From the NCBI GenBank assembly GCA_903917565.1, contig CAIXBB010000023.1:21734-85733 (forward strand): a stretch of DNA of 64,000 bases, written 5' to 3'. The notes beneath the pieces were generated by a model. It saw only the letters and a list, made by a program, of their open reading frames with translations, did not search any database and was not told where the DNA came from. The position numbers and the translations under genes are program-made. Shown here piece after piece: positions 43,917 through 52,271 of this stretch; position 1 is the first letter of the stretch, and each line of letters opens with the position of its first letter. The stretch comes from an uncultured cyanobacterium. Its GTDB lineage: Bacteria > Cyanobacteriota > Cyanobacteriia > PCC-6307 > Cyanobiaceae.

Positions 43917-44888
43917 TCAGCGGCCAGCGGGGGAGGCGTCGCGGCGTGCATAGGCCTGCACAAGGCGCTGCACCAGGGGATGACGCACCACATCCGCATC
44001 GGTGAACTGGCAGATGGCCACGCCTTCCACCCCCTGCAGCACCTGGGCGGCCTCCACCAGGCCGCTCAGCTGGCTCGGGGGGAGATCGATCTGGGTGGTG
44101 TCACCGGTCACGACCATGCGGGAGCTCGCTCCCAGCCGAGTGAGCACCATCCGCATCTGGGCGCAGGTGGTGTTCTGGGCCTCATCGAGGATCACAAAGG
44201 CGTCGGCAAGCGTGCGGCCCCGCATGAAGGCCAAAGGCGCCACCTCGATCACCCCTTTGTCCAGGAGTTGGGTGGTGCGCTCCTGGCCCAGCAGCCCATG
44301 GAGGGCGTCGTAGAGGGGACGCAGATAGGGATCCACCTTCTGCTGCAGGTCACCGGGCAGAAAGCCGAGCCGTTCGCCCGCTTCGACCGCCGGCCGGGTG
44401 AGCACCAGCCTCTCCACCTTGCGCTCCTGAAGCATCCGCACGGCCAGGATCGTGGCGAGGAAGGTCTTGCCGGTGCCGGCCGGGCCGATCGCCAGGGTCA
44501 GGTCGTGGCGTTCGATGGCCTCGACGTAGTTGTTCTGCCGCAGGGTGCGGGGTCGCAGGGGCCTGCCGGTGACGCTGGTGGCCAACACCTGGAGCCCCAT
44601 GCGGCGGTGCTGGTCGGAGCGCCCGGTGTCCAGGGCCGTCAGGGCGGCCTGGATGTCCACTGGGCTGATGGGCTCCCCCCGTTGCCAGAGGGACTCCAAG
44701 AGGTTGATCAGGGACAGCAGACGCTCCACCTGGGCCGTTCGGCCCCGAATCTGGAGATCAAGCCCCCGCAGCACGATCTGGGCACCCGTGAGGGCTTCTA
44801 GCCGGCGCAGGGTTGACCCGTCCGGGCCTGCCAGGGCAATGGCGGAACCGCTGTCAGGCAGAGCAAACGTGGAGGAGAGCTCGCTCAG
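43917..44888 (-). CDS. phoH: PhoH-like P-loop ATPase with probable CTG start
   Basis: A soluble ATPase of the PhoH family, with Walker [10 protein letters not shown], Walker [13 protein letters not shown] and the [12 protein letters not shown] segment. The role is poorly known; RNA-related functions are proposed. The first canonical start, a GTG at 44774, gives 285 residues and cuts into the N-terminal domain. The frame remains open upstream and encodes family-like sequence ([14 protein letters not shown], then [16 protein letters not shown]). No ATG, GTG or TTG is available there. A CTG at 44888 overlaps the rpsP stop as CTGA and yields 323 residues, the normal family length. I therefore place the start at this CTG; this is inference. 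Confidence 0.85.
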   Translation of the reverse strand: MSELSSTFALPDSGSAIALAGPDGSTLRRLEALTGAQIVLRGLDLQIRGRTAQVERLLSLINLLESLWQRGEPISPVDIQAALTALDTGRSDQHRRMGLQVLATSVTGRPLRPRTLRQNNYVEAIERHDLTLAIGPAGTGKTFLATILAVRMLQERKVERLVLTRPAVEAGERLGFLPGDLQQKVDPYLRPLYDALHGLLGQERTTQLLDKGVIEVAPLAFMRGRTLADAFVILDEAQNTTCAQMRMVLTRLGASSRMVVTGDTTQIDLPPSQLSGLVEAAQVLQGVEGVAICQFTDADVVRHPLVQRLVQAYARRDASPAGR

Positions 44889-45295
44889 GCCTCGGTGGTG
44901 GCAGGTTCGGCGGCGGCAGCGGCTGCGGCAGCCTCCTCCGCCAGCTTGGCGGCAGCGGCTTCCTTGGCGGCTGCCGCTTCCTTCACGGCGGCGGCGGCGG
45001 CGGCCTCGCGGGCTGTGGCCTGCTTGAGCTTGCCGACGGTTTCAGCAGGCCGGATGGTCTTCTCGATCAGGCCGCCCTTCTCGAGCAGGGTCCGCACGGT
45101 GTCCGTGGGCTGGGCACCCTGCCCGAGGCGGAGACGGATGGCCTCGGTATCCAGGCGCGTCTCTTTGGTGCGTGGGTTGTAGAAGCCCAGTTCCTCAAGC
45201 GGACGGCCATCGCGGCGGGAGGTGCTGTTGGTGGCCACCAGTCGGAAACTCGCTTCCCGTTTCTTGCCGAACCGCTTCAGCCGGAGCTTGATCAT
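44885..45295 (-). CDS. rpsP: 30S ribosomal protein S16 with Ala-rich tail
   Basis: The first 80 residues ([19 protein letters not shown] onward, including [13 protein letters not shown]) are a standard S16, a small-subunit assembly protein. Residues from about 87 to 136 form an extension made almost entirely of Ala, Lys and Glu, probably helical. Cyanobacterial S16 proteins often carry extra tails, but the composition here is extreme. The gene follows ffh by about 95 bases and shares four bases with the probable phoH start. Confidence 0.96.
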   Translation of the reverse strand: MIKLRLKRFGKKREASFRLVATNSTSRRDGRPLEELGFYNPRTKETRLDTEAIRLRLGQGAQPTDTVRTLLEKGGLIEKTIRPAETVGKLKQATAREAAAAAAVKEAAAAKEAAAAKLAEEAAAAAAAAEPATTEA

Positions 45296-45370
45296 CTGGA
45301 AAAGGGTGCTTGAAATGCAGCCCCCAATCCTACAGGGGAGGGGCTTGGGGCTCCCTCGGACAGCGATCAA

Positions 45371-45387
45371 GGCCCCTGTTCAGGGCC
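45371..45387 (-). terminator. Hairpin just after ffh
   Basis: On the minus strand GGCCCTG pairs with CAGGGGCC (one bulged base) around a two-base centre, three bases after the ffh stop. No long T run follows. It could attenuate transcription between ffh and rpsP or be a processing site. Confidence 0.45.
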
Positions 45388-45389
45388 GG

Positions 45390-46859
45390 TCAGAGCTGGC
45401 CGAATCCCTTGCGCTTCTTGGCAGGCTTGGGGGGCTTGCGGGGCTGGCCGCCGCTGCGGCCGCCGGGGCCGCCCATGCCCGGCAGGCCGCCCATACCGGG
45501 CAGGCCGCCGCCCATTCCAGGCATGCCGGGAAAGCCACCCATGCCGGGCACTCCGGGCATGCCACCCCGGGTCATCTGCTGCATGAAGCCGCGCATTTTC
45601 TGGAAGTCGGCGAGAACCTTGTCGACGTCTGCCGGTGTGTGGCCGCTGCCGGCGGCGATACGGCGGCGGCGGGAGGGCTGGGAGGCGAGCAGTTCGGGCT
45701 GGCGCCGTTCGGCCTCGGTCATCGAGCCGATCATGGCCTCGATGCGCTTGAGCTGGGTCTCGCCCTGGCGGAGCATGCCGTCATCGATCTTGTTCATCCC
45801 CGGGATCAGCTTCATCAGCCCGCCCAGGGAGCCCATGCGCTTGATCAGGCGCATTTGCTGGACGAAATCGGAGAAATCGAAGCTGGCTTCCTGCAGCTTG
45901 CGCTGCATCTTCTCCACATCGGCAAGCTCCACTTCCTTGGTGGCTTTCTCGACCAGGGTGAGCACATCGCCCATCCCCAGGATCCGGCTCGCCATCCGTT
46001 CCGGGTGGAATGGCTGCAGCGCTTCCACCTTCTCGCCGGTGCCGATGAACTTGATCGGCGCGCCGCTCACCTTGCGGATTGAAAGTGCCGCCCCGCCACG
46101 GGAATCCCCATCCAGCTTCGTTAGGACAGCGCCGGTGATGCCCACCTGCTCATGGAAGGCCCTGGTGAGATCGGCCGCCTCCTGGCCGATCATCGAATCG
46201 ACCACCAGCAGCACTTCATCCGGAGCCGAAGCCTCCCGGATCCTGACCATCTCCTCCATCATTGAGGTGTCGATCTGGAGCCGGCCGGCGGTGTCCACCA
46301 GAACGGTGTCGAAGCCTTCCTCCCGCCCCTTGGCCACGCCGGCGGCAGCGATCGCCTCTGGGCTGGCTTCGGTGCCGAGGCTGAACACCTCCACACCGAT
46401 CTGGCGGCCCAGGGTCTGGAGTTGGTCGATGGCGGCCGGCCGGTAGACGTCGGCGGCCACCAGGAGGGGGCGCCGCCCCTGCTCCTTGAGGTGCAGACCC
46501 AGCTTGGCGGTGGCCGTGGTTTTGCCGGCCCCCTGCAGACCTGCCATCAGGATCACCGTGGGGCCTTCCTCCGCCCGGGCCAGGGGCGCGTTGGCACCGC
46601 CCATGGTGTCGACCAGCTGCTCGTGGACCAACTGGATGAACTTCTGATCCGGGCTCACCCCGCGCACCACCTCAGCCCCCACGGCCTTGCGCCGCACCTC
46701 CTCAACGAACTCCTTCACGACCAGGAGGCTCACGTCGGCCTCTAGCAGCGCCCGTCTCACTTCCCTGAGGGCGCCATCGACGTTGGATTCCGAGATGGCC
46801 GCCTGGCCCCGCAGTCCCTTGACCGCGTCTTCGAAGCGCTGGGAGAGTTCGTCGAACAT
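45390..46859 (-). CDS. ffh: Signal recognition particle protein Ffh (SRP54)
   Basis: The 489-residue GTPase recognises signal sequences on nascent membrane proteins together with SRP RNA. N domain, G domain (GLQGAGKTTATAKL, DTAGRLQID, TKLDGDSRGG) and Met-rich M domain with SRRRRIAAGSG are complete. The tail after about residue 440 is a run of Gly-Met-Pro repeats ending in a basic stretch. Its start overlaps the Ftn2-like gene's stop by one base (TGATG), so the two are coupled. Confidence 0.97.
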   Translation of the reverse strand: MFDELSQRFEDAVKGLRGQAAISESNVDGALREVRRALLEADVSLLVVKEFVEEVRRKAVGAEVVRGVSPDQKFIQLVHEQLVDTMGGANAPLARAEEGPTVILMAGLQGAGKTTATAKLGLHLKEQGRRPLLVAADVYRPAAIDQLQTLGRQIGVEVFSLGTEASPEAIAAAGVAKGREEGFDTVLVDTAGRLQIDTSMMEEMVRIREASAPDEVLLVVDSMIGQEAADLTRAFHEQVGITGAVLTKLDGDSRGGAALSIRKVSGAPIKFIGTGEKVEALQPFHPERMASRILGMGDVLTLVEKATKEVELADVEKMQRKLQEASFDFSDFVQQMRLIKRMGSLGGLMKLIPGMNKIDDGMLRQGETQLKRIEAMIGSMTEAERRQPELLASQPSRRRRIAAGSGHTPADVDKVLADFQKMRGFMQQMTRGGMPGVPGMGGFPGMPGMGGGLPGMGGLPGMGGPGGRSGGQPRKPPKPAKKRKGFGQL

Positions 46860-48835
46860 CAGTTGAGGGATTGGGTGGCTGCCAGGCGCCAGCTGTCGCC
46901 GTCGCGTCCGAATACATAACCATTGCGCAGCTCCATCGGCGCCGTGGTCTCCACCACCTTCCCGTTCGCATCGAGGCGTCGGTCGCTGTAGCGGAGCCGG
47001 GCGATGGCAACGATGCGCCGTGGGCCGCTCTCGGAGAGGCTGAGATCGGTGATCCGCGCGTCCAGCTGCTGGGTCTGGCCCCGGGCCGCATCGCCGCGGC
47101 GCTCCCTGGTGAGCAGGGCCATTGGCCCTTCCCGGGCGATGCGATCCAGATCCTCCGGGATCGGTTCGCCCGCCAGCACGCCGCTCTTCACCGCCAGCCA
47201 GTTCTCCAGCAGGCGGCGCACCTGGGCCGCATCGGGCCGAGTGGCCGTGAGTGGCGTGATGCCCAGTCCCTGGGCGGCCCTGGGGGCCGGAGTCGCTGGG
47301 GTCGGGGCTGGTGCCACGACCGGCGGTGCCGGCGCCGGGGCCGGTGGGGGCGAGTTATGGCGCTGCCGCAGCACCCAGACAGCGCCCAGCACCAGCACCA
47401 GGGCAGCCCCGCCCGCCAGTAGCCAGGGCCTGGGGGGCACCGGCCAGCGCAGGGGAACCTCGTCATCGAGCTCCCCGTCGTCATCGGAATCCGTTGCCCC
47501 AGCGGGCAGGGGAAGCGGAGCGAAGCCGCCGGCGGCGCCCCCATCGAGGCCCAGGGGCGCAGGGGGCGCCACCGTTCCCGGCAAGCCGGGGACGTCGAAG
47601 GCCGGGAAGGACGTGCTTTCCGCACCTTCGGCGGCTGCAGGGGCGGACAGGTAGGAGCGGCCCCGGCGCTGATCCTCCCGCTCCACGTAGGCCACCACGT
47701 CCCGGTCGCTGAAGTAGGCCACCAGATCAGGCTCGGCTTCCAGGTCCCGGTAACCCGGCAGCACATCCCGGACCAGCCAGTCGCTGCAGTAGGCGCAGAG
47801 CTGACCAAGCGGATCGTCACTCTTGCCGGCCGCCCACGCCTTCAGCTCCTGGCTGGCGCCCAGGTCGAAGCAGGTCCGAGCCGTGTCGGCCTCCCCCAGC
47901 AACAGATGCAGGTTGGCGAGCAGCGGTTCGATGCCCTCCCGTCCGCTGCGCTGGAGGCGGTTCCTGGCTTCGGCGATGCGCTCGGGCTTGCGCTGGGCGA
48001 AACCGGAGGCGGTCAGGGCGATGGTGGCCAGGAAGTCGGCGGCGTCGGAGCTGGCGGCCGCCCAGCGGCTGAACAGATCCACCTGCTCCTGAACGGTGAG
48101 GAAGGCGCGGATCTGGTGGAAGAAGGGTTGGAAATCCTGGCTGGGAAAATGGGGATCGCCATCCCCCTCAAGACCCCCACGCCGCTGCACCAGTTGCTCG
48201 AGCAGCGTCAGACCCTCTTGCCTCTCGACGCCGGCGACCAGATCCCGGCTCAGCAGATCAAGTACCCGGTAGGGGGTGAGGTGTTCAAGCTGGGCATGCA
48301 TGGTTTCCCTGAGGTCGGGTTGCCTGCCAAGGCGTTGCAGCAGTTGCAGGCCTTGGTGCAGCAGGCGGGCGGCGGCTTCGAAGCGCCGTTGCTCCTCCAG
48401 CTCGCTGGCGGCCGCGAGGCAGGCCAACCCCGCCAGGAGTGAGAGATCGGCTTCGCGGCCACTGCCGAGGGTGGGCGACTGGGGTGGCTGCAGCGAGCGG
48501 CTGGCCAGTTCGAAGGCTTCCATGGGCTGTCCCCCCTCCATCAGCAACACCAGTCCGCCCACCTGTCGGGTGGTGGCAATCTCCAGGGCCGGTTGCAGGC
48601 TGCCGTCGGAGTCGGCCAGGCTCGTCAACTCCGCTTCGTAGGCTGTGCGCCGGTCGGCATCGGAAAGCAGGTCGGCGCTGGCCCGCAGCAGCTCCGCCCG
48701 CGCCTTCACGGTTTCGGGGGTGAACCCGCCGTGGGGCAGGCGGTCCAGGCGCGACTGGAGGGTCCGCAGGACCCCCTGGGCATCAGCGGCCGGAGGGACG
48801 CCCAGCAAGCGGAAATGATCGATCGGCAGGTCCAA
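46859..48835 (-). CDS. ftn2: Cell-division protein Ftn2/ARC6 (ZipN)-like
   Basis: This 658-residue protein has the ARC6 layout. There is an N-terminal J-like segment (LPIDHFRLLGVPPAADAQ), a helical repeat region (about 90-400) and one membrane helix near residue 465-482. A C-terminal IMS/DUF4101 domain ends in SWRLAATQSL. Ftn2 anchors and organises the FtsZ ring in cyanobacteria. A Pro/Ala-rich, disordered linker (about 483-515) follows the helix. The start is a TTG at 48835, supported by alignment of the next residues with the family N-terminus. It is divergent from pdhA and coupled to ffh. Confidence 0.85.
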   Translation of the reverse strand: MDLPIDHFRLLGVPPAADAQGVLRTLQSRLDRLPHGGFTPETVKARAELLRASADLLSDADRRTAYEAELTSLADSDGSLQPALEIATTRQVGGLVLLMEGGQPMEAFELASRSLQPPQSPTLGSGREADLSLLAGLACLAAASELEEQRRFEAAARLLHQGLQLLQRLGRQPDLRETMHAQLEHLTPYRVLDLLSRDLVAGVERQEGLTLLEQLVQRRGGLEGDGDPHFPSQDFQPFFHQIRAFLTVQEQVDLFSRWAAASSDAADFLATIALTASGFAQRKPERIAEARNRLQRSGREGIEPLLANLHLLLGEADTARTCFDLGASQELKAWAAGKSDDPLGQLCAYCSDWLVRDVLPGYRDLEAEPDLVAYFSDRDVVAYVEREDQRRGRSYLSAPAAAEGAESTSFPAFDVPGLPGTVAPPAPLGLDGGAAGGFAPLPLPAGATDSDDDGELDDEVPLRWPVPPRPWLLAGGAALVLVLGAVWVLRQRHNSPPPAPAPAPPVVAPAPTPATPAPRAAQGLGITPLTATRPDAAQVRRLLENWLAVKSGVLAGEPIPEDLDRIAREGPMALLTRERRGDAARGQTQQLDARITDLSLSESGPRRIVAIARLRYSDRRLDANGKVVETTAPMELRNGYVFGRDGDSWRLAATQSLN

Positions 48836-48943
48836 TCCGATGATGAGGGTGGGGCGCGACTGTAGTCAGCGGCAGCGGTTTTGACTGTCACCCGGGAACG
48901 GACCCCGTACAGTCGGCTTCACGAATCGCATCGCCTTCCTGCC

Positions 48944-50053
48944 ATGACTCAGGAATTGACCGCGGCGCGGGCAGCCCAAGCCTCTGGCCCCGGGGCAGCC
49001 GCGTCTTCTGAGGAGGCCGGAAGCCACGCGGTCAGGTTGGAGGGTCTGTACCCGGCTGAACAGGCCAGCATCAGCCGGGACGAAGGCCTGATGCTCTACC
49101 GCGACATGACCCTGGGGCGCCGCTTCGAGGACAAGTGCGCCGAGATGTACTACCGCGGCAAGATGTTTGGCTTCGTGCATCTGTACAACGGTCAGGAAGC
49201 TGTCTCCACCGGGGTGATCCGGGCGATGCGGCTCCAGCACGACTGGTTCTGCAGCACCTACCGCGACCACGTGCATGCGCTCAGCTGCGGTGTACCGGCC
49301 CGGGAGGTCATGAGCGAGCTGTTCGGCAAGGTCACGGGCTGCAGCAAGGGTCGTGGGGGGTCCATGCACCTCTTTTCCCGGGAGCACCATCTGCTCGGCG
49401 GGTATGCCTTCATCGGCGAGGGCATCCCGGTGGCCCTGGGAGCGGCCTTCACCAGCCGCTATAAGCGTGATGCCCTCGGCCAGGCCGACAGCGATGCCGT
49501 CACGGCCGCCTTCTTCGGGGACGGCACCTGCAACATCGGCCAGTTCTACGAATGCCTCAACATGGCCTCGCTGTGGAAGCTGCCGATCCTGTTCGTGGTG
49601 GAGAACAACCGCTGGGCCATCGGTATGGACCACAACCGGGCGACCAGCGAGCCGGAGATCTGGCGCAAGGCGGCGGGCTTCGGCATGGTCGGCGAGGAAG
49701 TCGACGGCATGGATGTGCTGGCCGTGAGGGGCGCAGCCCAGCGGGCCATCGAGCGGGCCAGGGCCGGCGACGGCCCCACCCTGCTGGAGTGCCTCACCTA
49801 CCGCTTCCGAGGCCATTCCCTGGCGGACCCTGATGAGCTCCGCGAAGCGGCCGAGAAGGAGTTCTGGGCCAAGCGGGATCCCATCAAGCAGTTGGCGGCT
49901 CGTTTGATTGAGCTGGGCCTGGCCACGGTCGATGAGCTCAAGGCGATCGAGAAGGAGATCGATGCCGAAGTGGCCGATTGCGTGGAGTTCGCCCTCGCGG
50001 CGCCTGAGCCCGACGGCAGCGAACTCACCCGCTACATCTGGGCCGAAGACTGA
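48944..50053 (+). CDS. pdhA: Pyruvate dehydrogenase E1 component, alpha subunit
   Basis: This 369-residue subunit, with the beta subunit, decarboxylates pyruvate using thiamine diphosphate. The cofactor motif [17 protein letters not shown] and ENNRWAIG are intact, as are [10 protein letters not shown] and [17 protein letters not shown] elements with phosphorylation-loop positions. The N-terminal 40 residues are Ala-rich and less conserved. The ATG at 48944 is preferred; the longer frame from 48881 has no support. The beta subunit gene is not next to it. Downstream hairpins are listed separately. Confidence 0.95.
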   Translation: MTQELTAARAAQASGPGAAASSEEAGSHAVRLEGLYPAEQASISRDEGLMLYRDMTLGRRFEDKCAEMYYRGKMFGFVHLYNGQEAVSTGVIRAMRLQHDWFCSTYRDHVHALSCGVPAREVMSELFGKVTGCSKGRGGSMHLFSREHHLLGGYAFIGEGIPVALGAAFTSRYKRDALGQADSDAVTAAFFGDGTCNIGQFYECLNMASLWKLPILFVVENNRWAIGMDHNRATSEPEIWRKAAGFGMVGEEVDGMDVLAVRGAAQRAIERARAGDGPTLLECLTYRFRGHSLADPDELREAAEKEFWAKRDPIKQLAARLIELGLATVDELKAIEKEIDAEVADCVEFALAAPEPDGSELTRYIWAED

Positions 50054-50056
50054 GCA

Positions 50057-50099
50057 GGGCCAAGGGGGGATCCGCTCTCCCCATTGGTTTTCTTGGCCC
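50057..50099 (+). terminator. Hairpin downstream of pdhA
   Basis: GGGCCAAG (50057-50064) pairs with CTTGGCCC (50092-50099). The long loop contains a second GC-rich pairing. It begins four bases after the pdhA stop. A T-containing but not T-rich stretch follows, so termination is moderately likely. Confidence 0.5.
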
Positions 50100-50119
50100 C
50101 TCTCTGGAACATTCCTGCT

Positions 50120-50147
50120 GACCTTCATCAATGACGATTGGAAGGTC
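50120..50147. promoter_or_regulatory. Inverted repeat immediately upstream of a promoter-like sequence
   Basis: GACCTTC (50120-50126) and GAAGGTC (50141-50147) flank an inner CAAT/ATTG pair, making an 11-base-pair stem with a two-base bulge and a GACG loop. It ends three bases before the putative -35 of the next gene. It could be an operator or a second terminator element for pdhA. Confidence 0.5.
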
Positions 50148-50149
50148 AA

Positions 50150-50177
50150 TTGCCTGTGGTTGTATCGATGTTAAGAT
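50150..50177 (+). promoter_or_regulatory. Putative promoter of the orphan glycosyltransferase-like gene
   Basis: TTGCCT (50150-50155) and TAAGAT (50172-50177) are separated by 16 bases, 31 bases before the ATG at 50209. The match to sigma-70-type hexamers is fair. Confidence 0.45.
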
Positions 50178-50208
50178 CAACTGAATTGCCCTGAAGGCAG
50201 CAGGTTTG

Positions 50209-51087
50209 ATGGCCAAACGTGTCCTCGTCACCTTCACCGACAGCCGCATGAAGGTGGCCCGGCGTCGATTATGTCGCCAGGCGAAAGAGATGGGGGTGTA
50301 CACGGATGTCTTTGGGGCTTCGGAGCAGGATCTCACTGCTGATTTCCGGCAGCGTTTCAAAGACTATCTGACCCCTGAGCATCGAGGCTTCGGCTATTAC
50401 GCCTGGAAGCCGCAGATTGTTCTGCAGACCCTCGAGCGCCTGCAGGATGGTGACCAGGTGCACTGGATCGATTCCGGCTGCCACCTCAATCCAGCGGGAA
50501 GCCACCGTCTGCAGGAGCTGTTCGCCATGACCGCGGAGGCTCCGTCGGGTTTCCAGGGTTTCGAATGCCTGCCTCCAAACGGATCCTTGGTGTACAAGGA
50601 GCGTCAGTTCCCTGATCAGGCGGAAAACAAATGGACGAAGGGTGACCTTCTCGATCGGCTGGAGGTTCGGGACAGACCGGAGATCACCAGCACCCAGCAG
50701 CTGGGGGCCACCACGTTCTTCGTGCGCAAATGTCCTGCGTCCATGGACTTCATGCGCCACTGGATCAGGGTGTTCAGCGAGGATTTTTCGATGATCGATG
50801 ATCGTCCCTCTCTGGCCCCCAACCTTGAGGGCTTCATCGAGCATCGCCATGATCAGTCGATCTACTCGATCCTTGGCAAGTTGCTGCCGATCTCGACAAT
50901 ATCCGTGTTCGAATTCTGGTTTCCGCAGGCCGACAACTGCTGGCTGCCTGACTGGGAGATGGTCGGAGATTCCCCGATCCAGATCAGGCGTGATCGGGGC
51001 CTCAAAGGAGAGAGCCGGCTGAAGATCGCCTCCCTCAAGGCCAAGGGCAGGCTGAAGCGACTCCTGGAGGGATGGCGACCACACTGA
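50209..51087 (+). CDS. Orphan protein resembling a GT-A glycosyltransferase
   Basis: I do not recognise a named family for this 292-residue protein. It has a GYYAWKPQIVLQTLERL segment followed by VHWIDSGCHLN. That pattern, with an aromatic-Lys-Pro helix and a D-x-G site, recurs in uncharacterised glycosyltransferase-like proteins of surface-sugar loci. A late HDQSIYSILGKLL segment and a basic C-terminus fit this idea. The ATG at 50209 follows AGGTTTG. It stands alone between pdhA and a sigma factor gene, with its own putative promoter and inverted repeat, and is somewhat less GC-rich than its neighbours. Recent acquisition is possible. Confidence 0.6.
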   Translation: MAKRVLVTFTDSRMKVARRRLCRQAKEMGVYTDVFGASEQDLTADFRQRFKDYLTPEHRGFGYYAWKPQIVLQTLERLQDGDQVHWIDSGCHLNPAGSHRLQELFAMTAEAPSGFQGFECLPPNGSLVYKERQFPDQAENKWTKGDLLDRLEVRDRPEITSTQQLGATTFFVRKCPASMDFMRHWIRVFSEDFSMIDDRPSLAPNLEGFIEHRHDQSIYSILGKLLPISTISVFEFWFPQADNCWLPDWEMVGDSPIQIRRDRGLKGESRLKIASLKAKGRLKRLLEGWRPH

Positions 51088-51099
51088 AGGCCCGGCCGA

Positions 51100-52029
51100 T
51101 CAGGCCAGGGGGGCGGTACGTGTCGACAGGCTGCGCAATTTGCGCAGCGCCTTGAGCTCGATCTGCCGGACCCTCTCGCGCGATACATCCAGCTGTCGGC
51201 CGATCTCGGCCAGCGTGTGACGCTCAATGCCGTCGAGGCCGAAGCGCAGGGCCAGAACCTCCTTTTCCTGGGCGGTCAGGTGGTCCATCAGCTGGGCCAG
51301 TTGCTCCTGATGCATGCCCCGCTCAATGCGGTCGAGGGGTTCCTCGGCGGAAACATCGGCGATCAGATCACCCAGGAAGCTGCGACCATCCTCCGCATGA
51401 ATGGGGGCGTCAAGGCTGGAAATAGTGAGCGCCTGACGAAGCAGGGAGTCGAGTTCCTCGACAGGAATGGCCATGGCTTCGGAGATTTCGCGACGGCTGG
51501 GCATGGCGCCGAGCTTGTGGGCCAGCTCAAGGCTCACCTTGCGGATCGTGGAGAGCCGCTCACTCAGGTGGACCGGAAGCCGGATGGCCCTGGACTGGCA
51601 GGCAATGGCCCGGGTCATGCTCTGGCGGATCCACCAGAAGGCATAGGTGGAGAACTTGTAACCCCTGGTGGGGTCGAACTTCTCGACGGCGCGCTCAAGA
51701 CCGAGAGAGCCCTCCTGGATCAGATCAAGCAGCTCCAGGCCCTTGCCCTGGTACTTCTTCGCCACGCTCACCACAAGCCGGAGATTGGCACGCATCATCC
51801 GCTCCTTGGAGCGGCGGCCGATCTTGATCGTCTTGTTCTCCTTCACGGAGTAACCGCTTTTCGACTCTTCCACCAGGTGCATCATCGCCTGCACCTGGTT
51901 GCCGAGCTCGATCTCTTCGGCTGGGGTCAGTAGAGGCTCTCTACCGATCGAGGTGAGATACCAAGTGATGGAATCACTCCCCCTGCGGCTGGAGGCCTCC
52001 CTTCTCGTCGTGACGGCAGAGGCGGTCAT
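51100..52029 (-). CDS. Group 2 RNA polymerase sigma factor
   Basis: This 309-residue sigma-70-family protein has regions 1.2 (DSITWYLTSIGREPLLTPAEE), 2 (NLRLVVSVAKKYQGKGLELL, with the YKFSTYAFWWIRQ -10 helix), 3 and 4 (ETL-like helix-turn-helix SRERVRQIELKALRKL). Region 1.1 is missing. This matches the non-essential cyanobacterial group 2 factors used in stress and circadian or light responses. The specific paralogue (SigB to SigE type) cannot be named from sequence alone. The upstream 240 bases are unusually A/T-rich; GATAAT on the minus strand is a possible -10. Confidence 0.93.
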   Translation of the reverse strand: MTASAVTTRREASSRRGSDSITWYLTSIGREPLLTPAEEIELGNQVQAMMHLVEESKSGYSVKENKTIKIGRRSKERMMRANLRLVVSVAKKYQGKGLELLDLIQEGSLGLERAVEKFDPTRGYKFSTYAFWWIRQSMTRAIACQSRAIRLPVHLSERLSTIRKVSLELAHKLGAMPSRREISEAMAIPVEELDSLLRQALTISSLDAPIHAEDGRSFLGDLIADVSAEEPLDRIERGMHQEQLAQLMDHLTAQEKEVLALRFGLDGIERHTLAEIGRQLDVSRERVRQIELKALRKLRSLSTRTAPLA

Positions 52030-52271
52030 AGGAGGGGGCGAAATGACGCCATCGAATGTGGGTTGAAATTATCCACCCACTGGAAAGGGCAGAAAGTGTC
52101 TTGAACAACTTTTAAGGCATTGCATGTGAAACCACACACAATTGGCTTTCTTTAGCGATTGACTTCCTTTGGATGAGCAAAGGCTAAGTTCCCAGTTGAT
52201 GTATCGGGAATAGGGACCCTTGCCAGATCGGAAAGTGGCCTTGCTGGCCTTAATTCTCCAGTCCCGGATCT

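Noticed and set aside
48881..48913. Apparent promoter TTGACT ... TACAGT upstream of pdhA
   Set aside because: The spacer is 21 bases, too long for a sigma-70-type promoter, so it is not listed as a feature.
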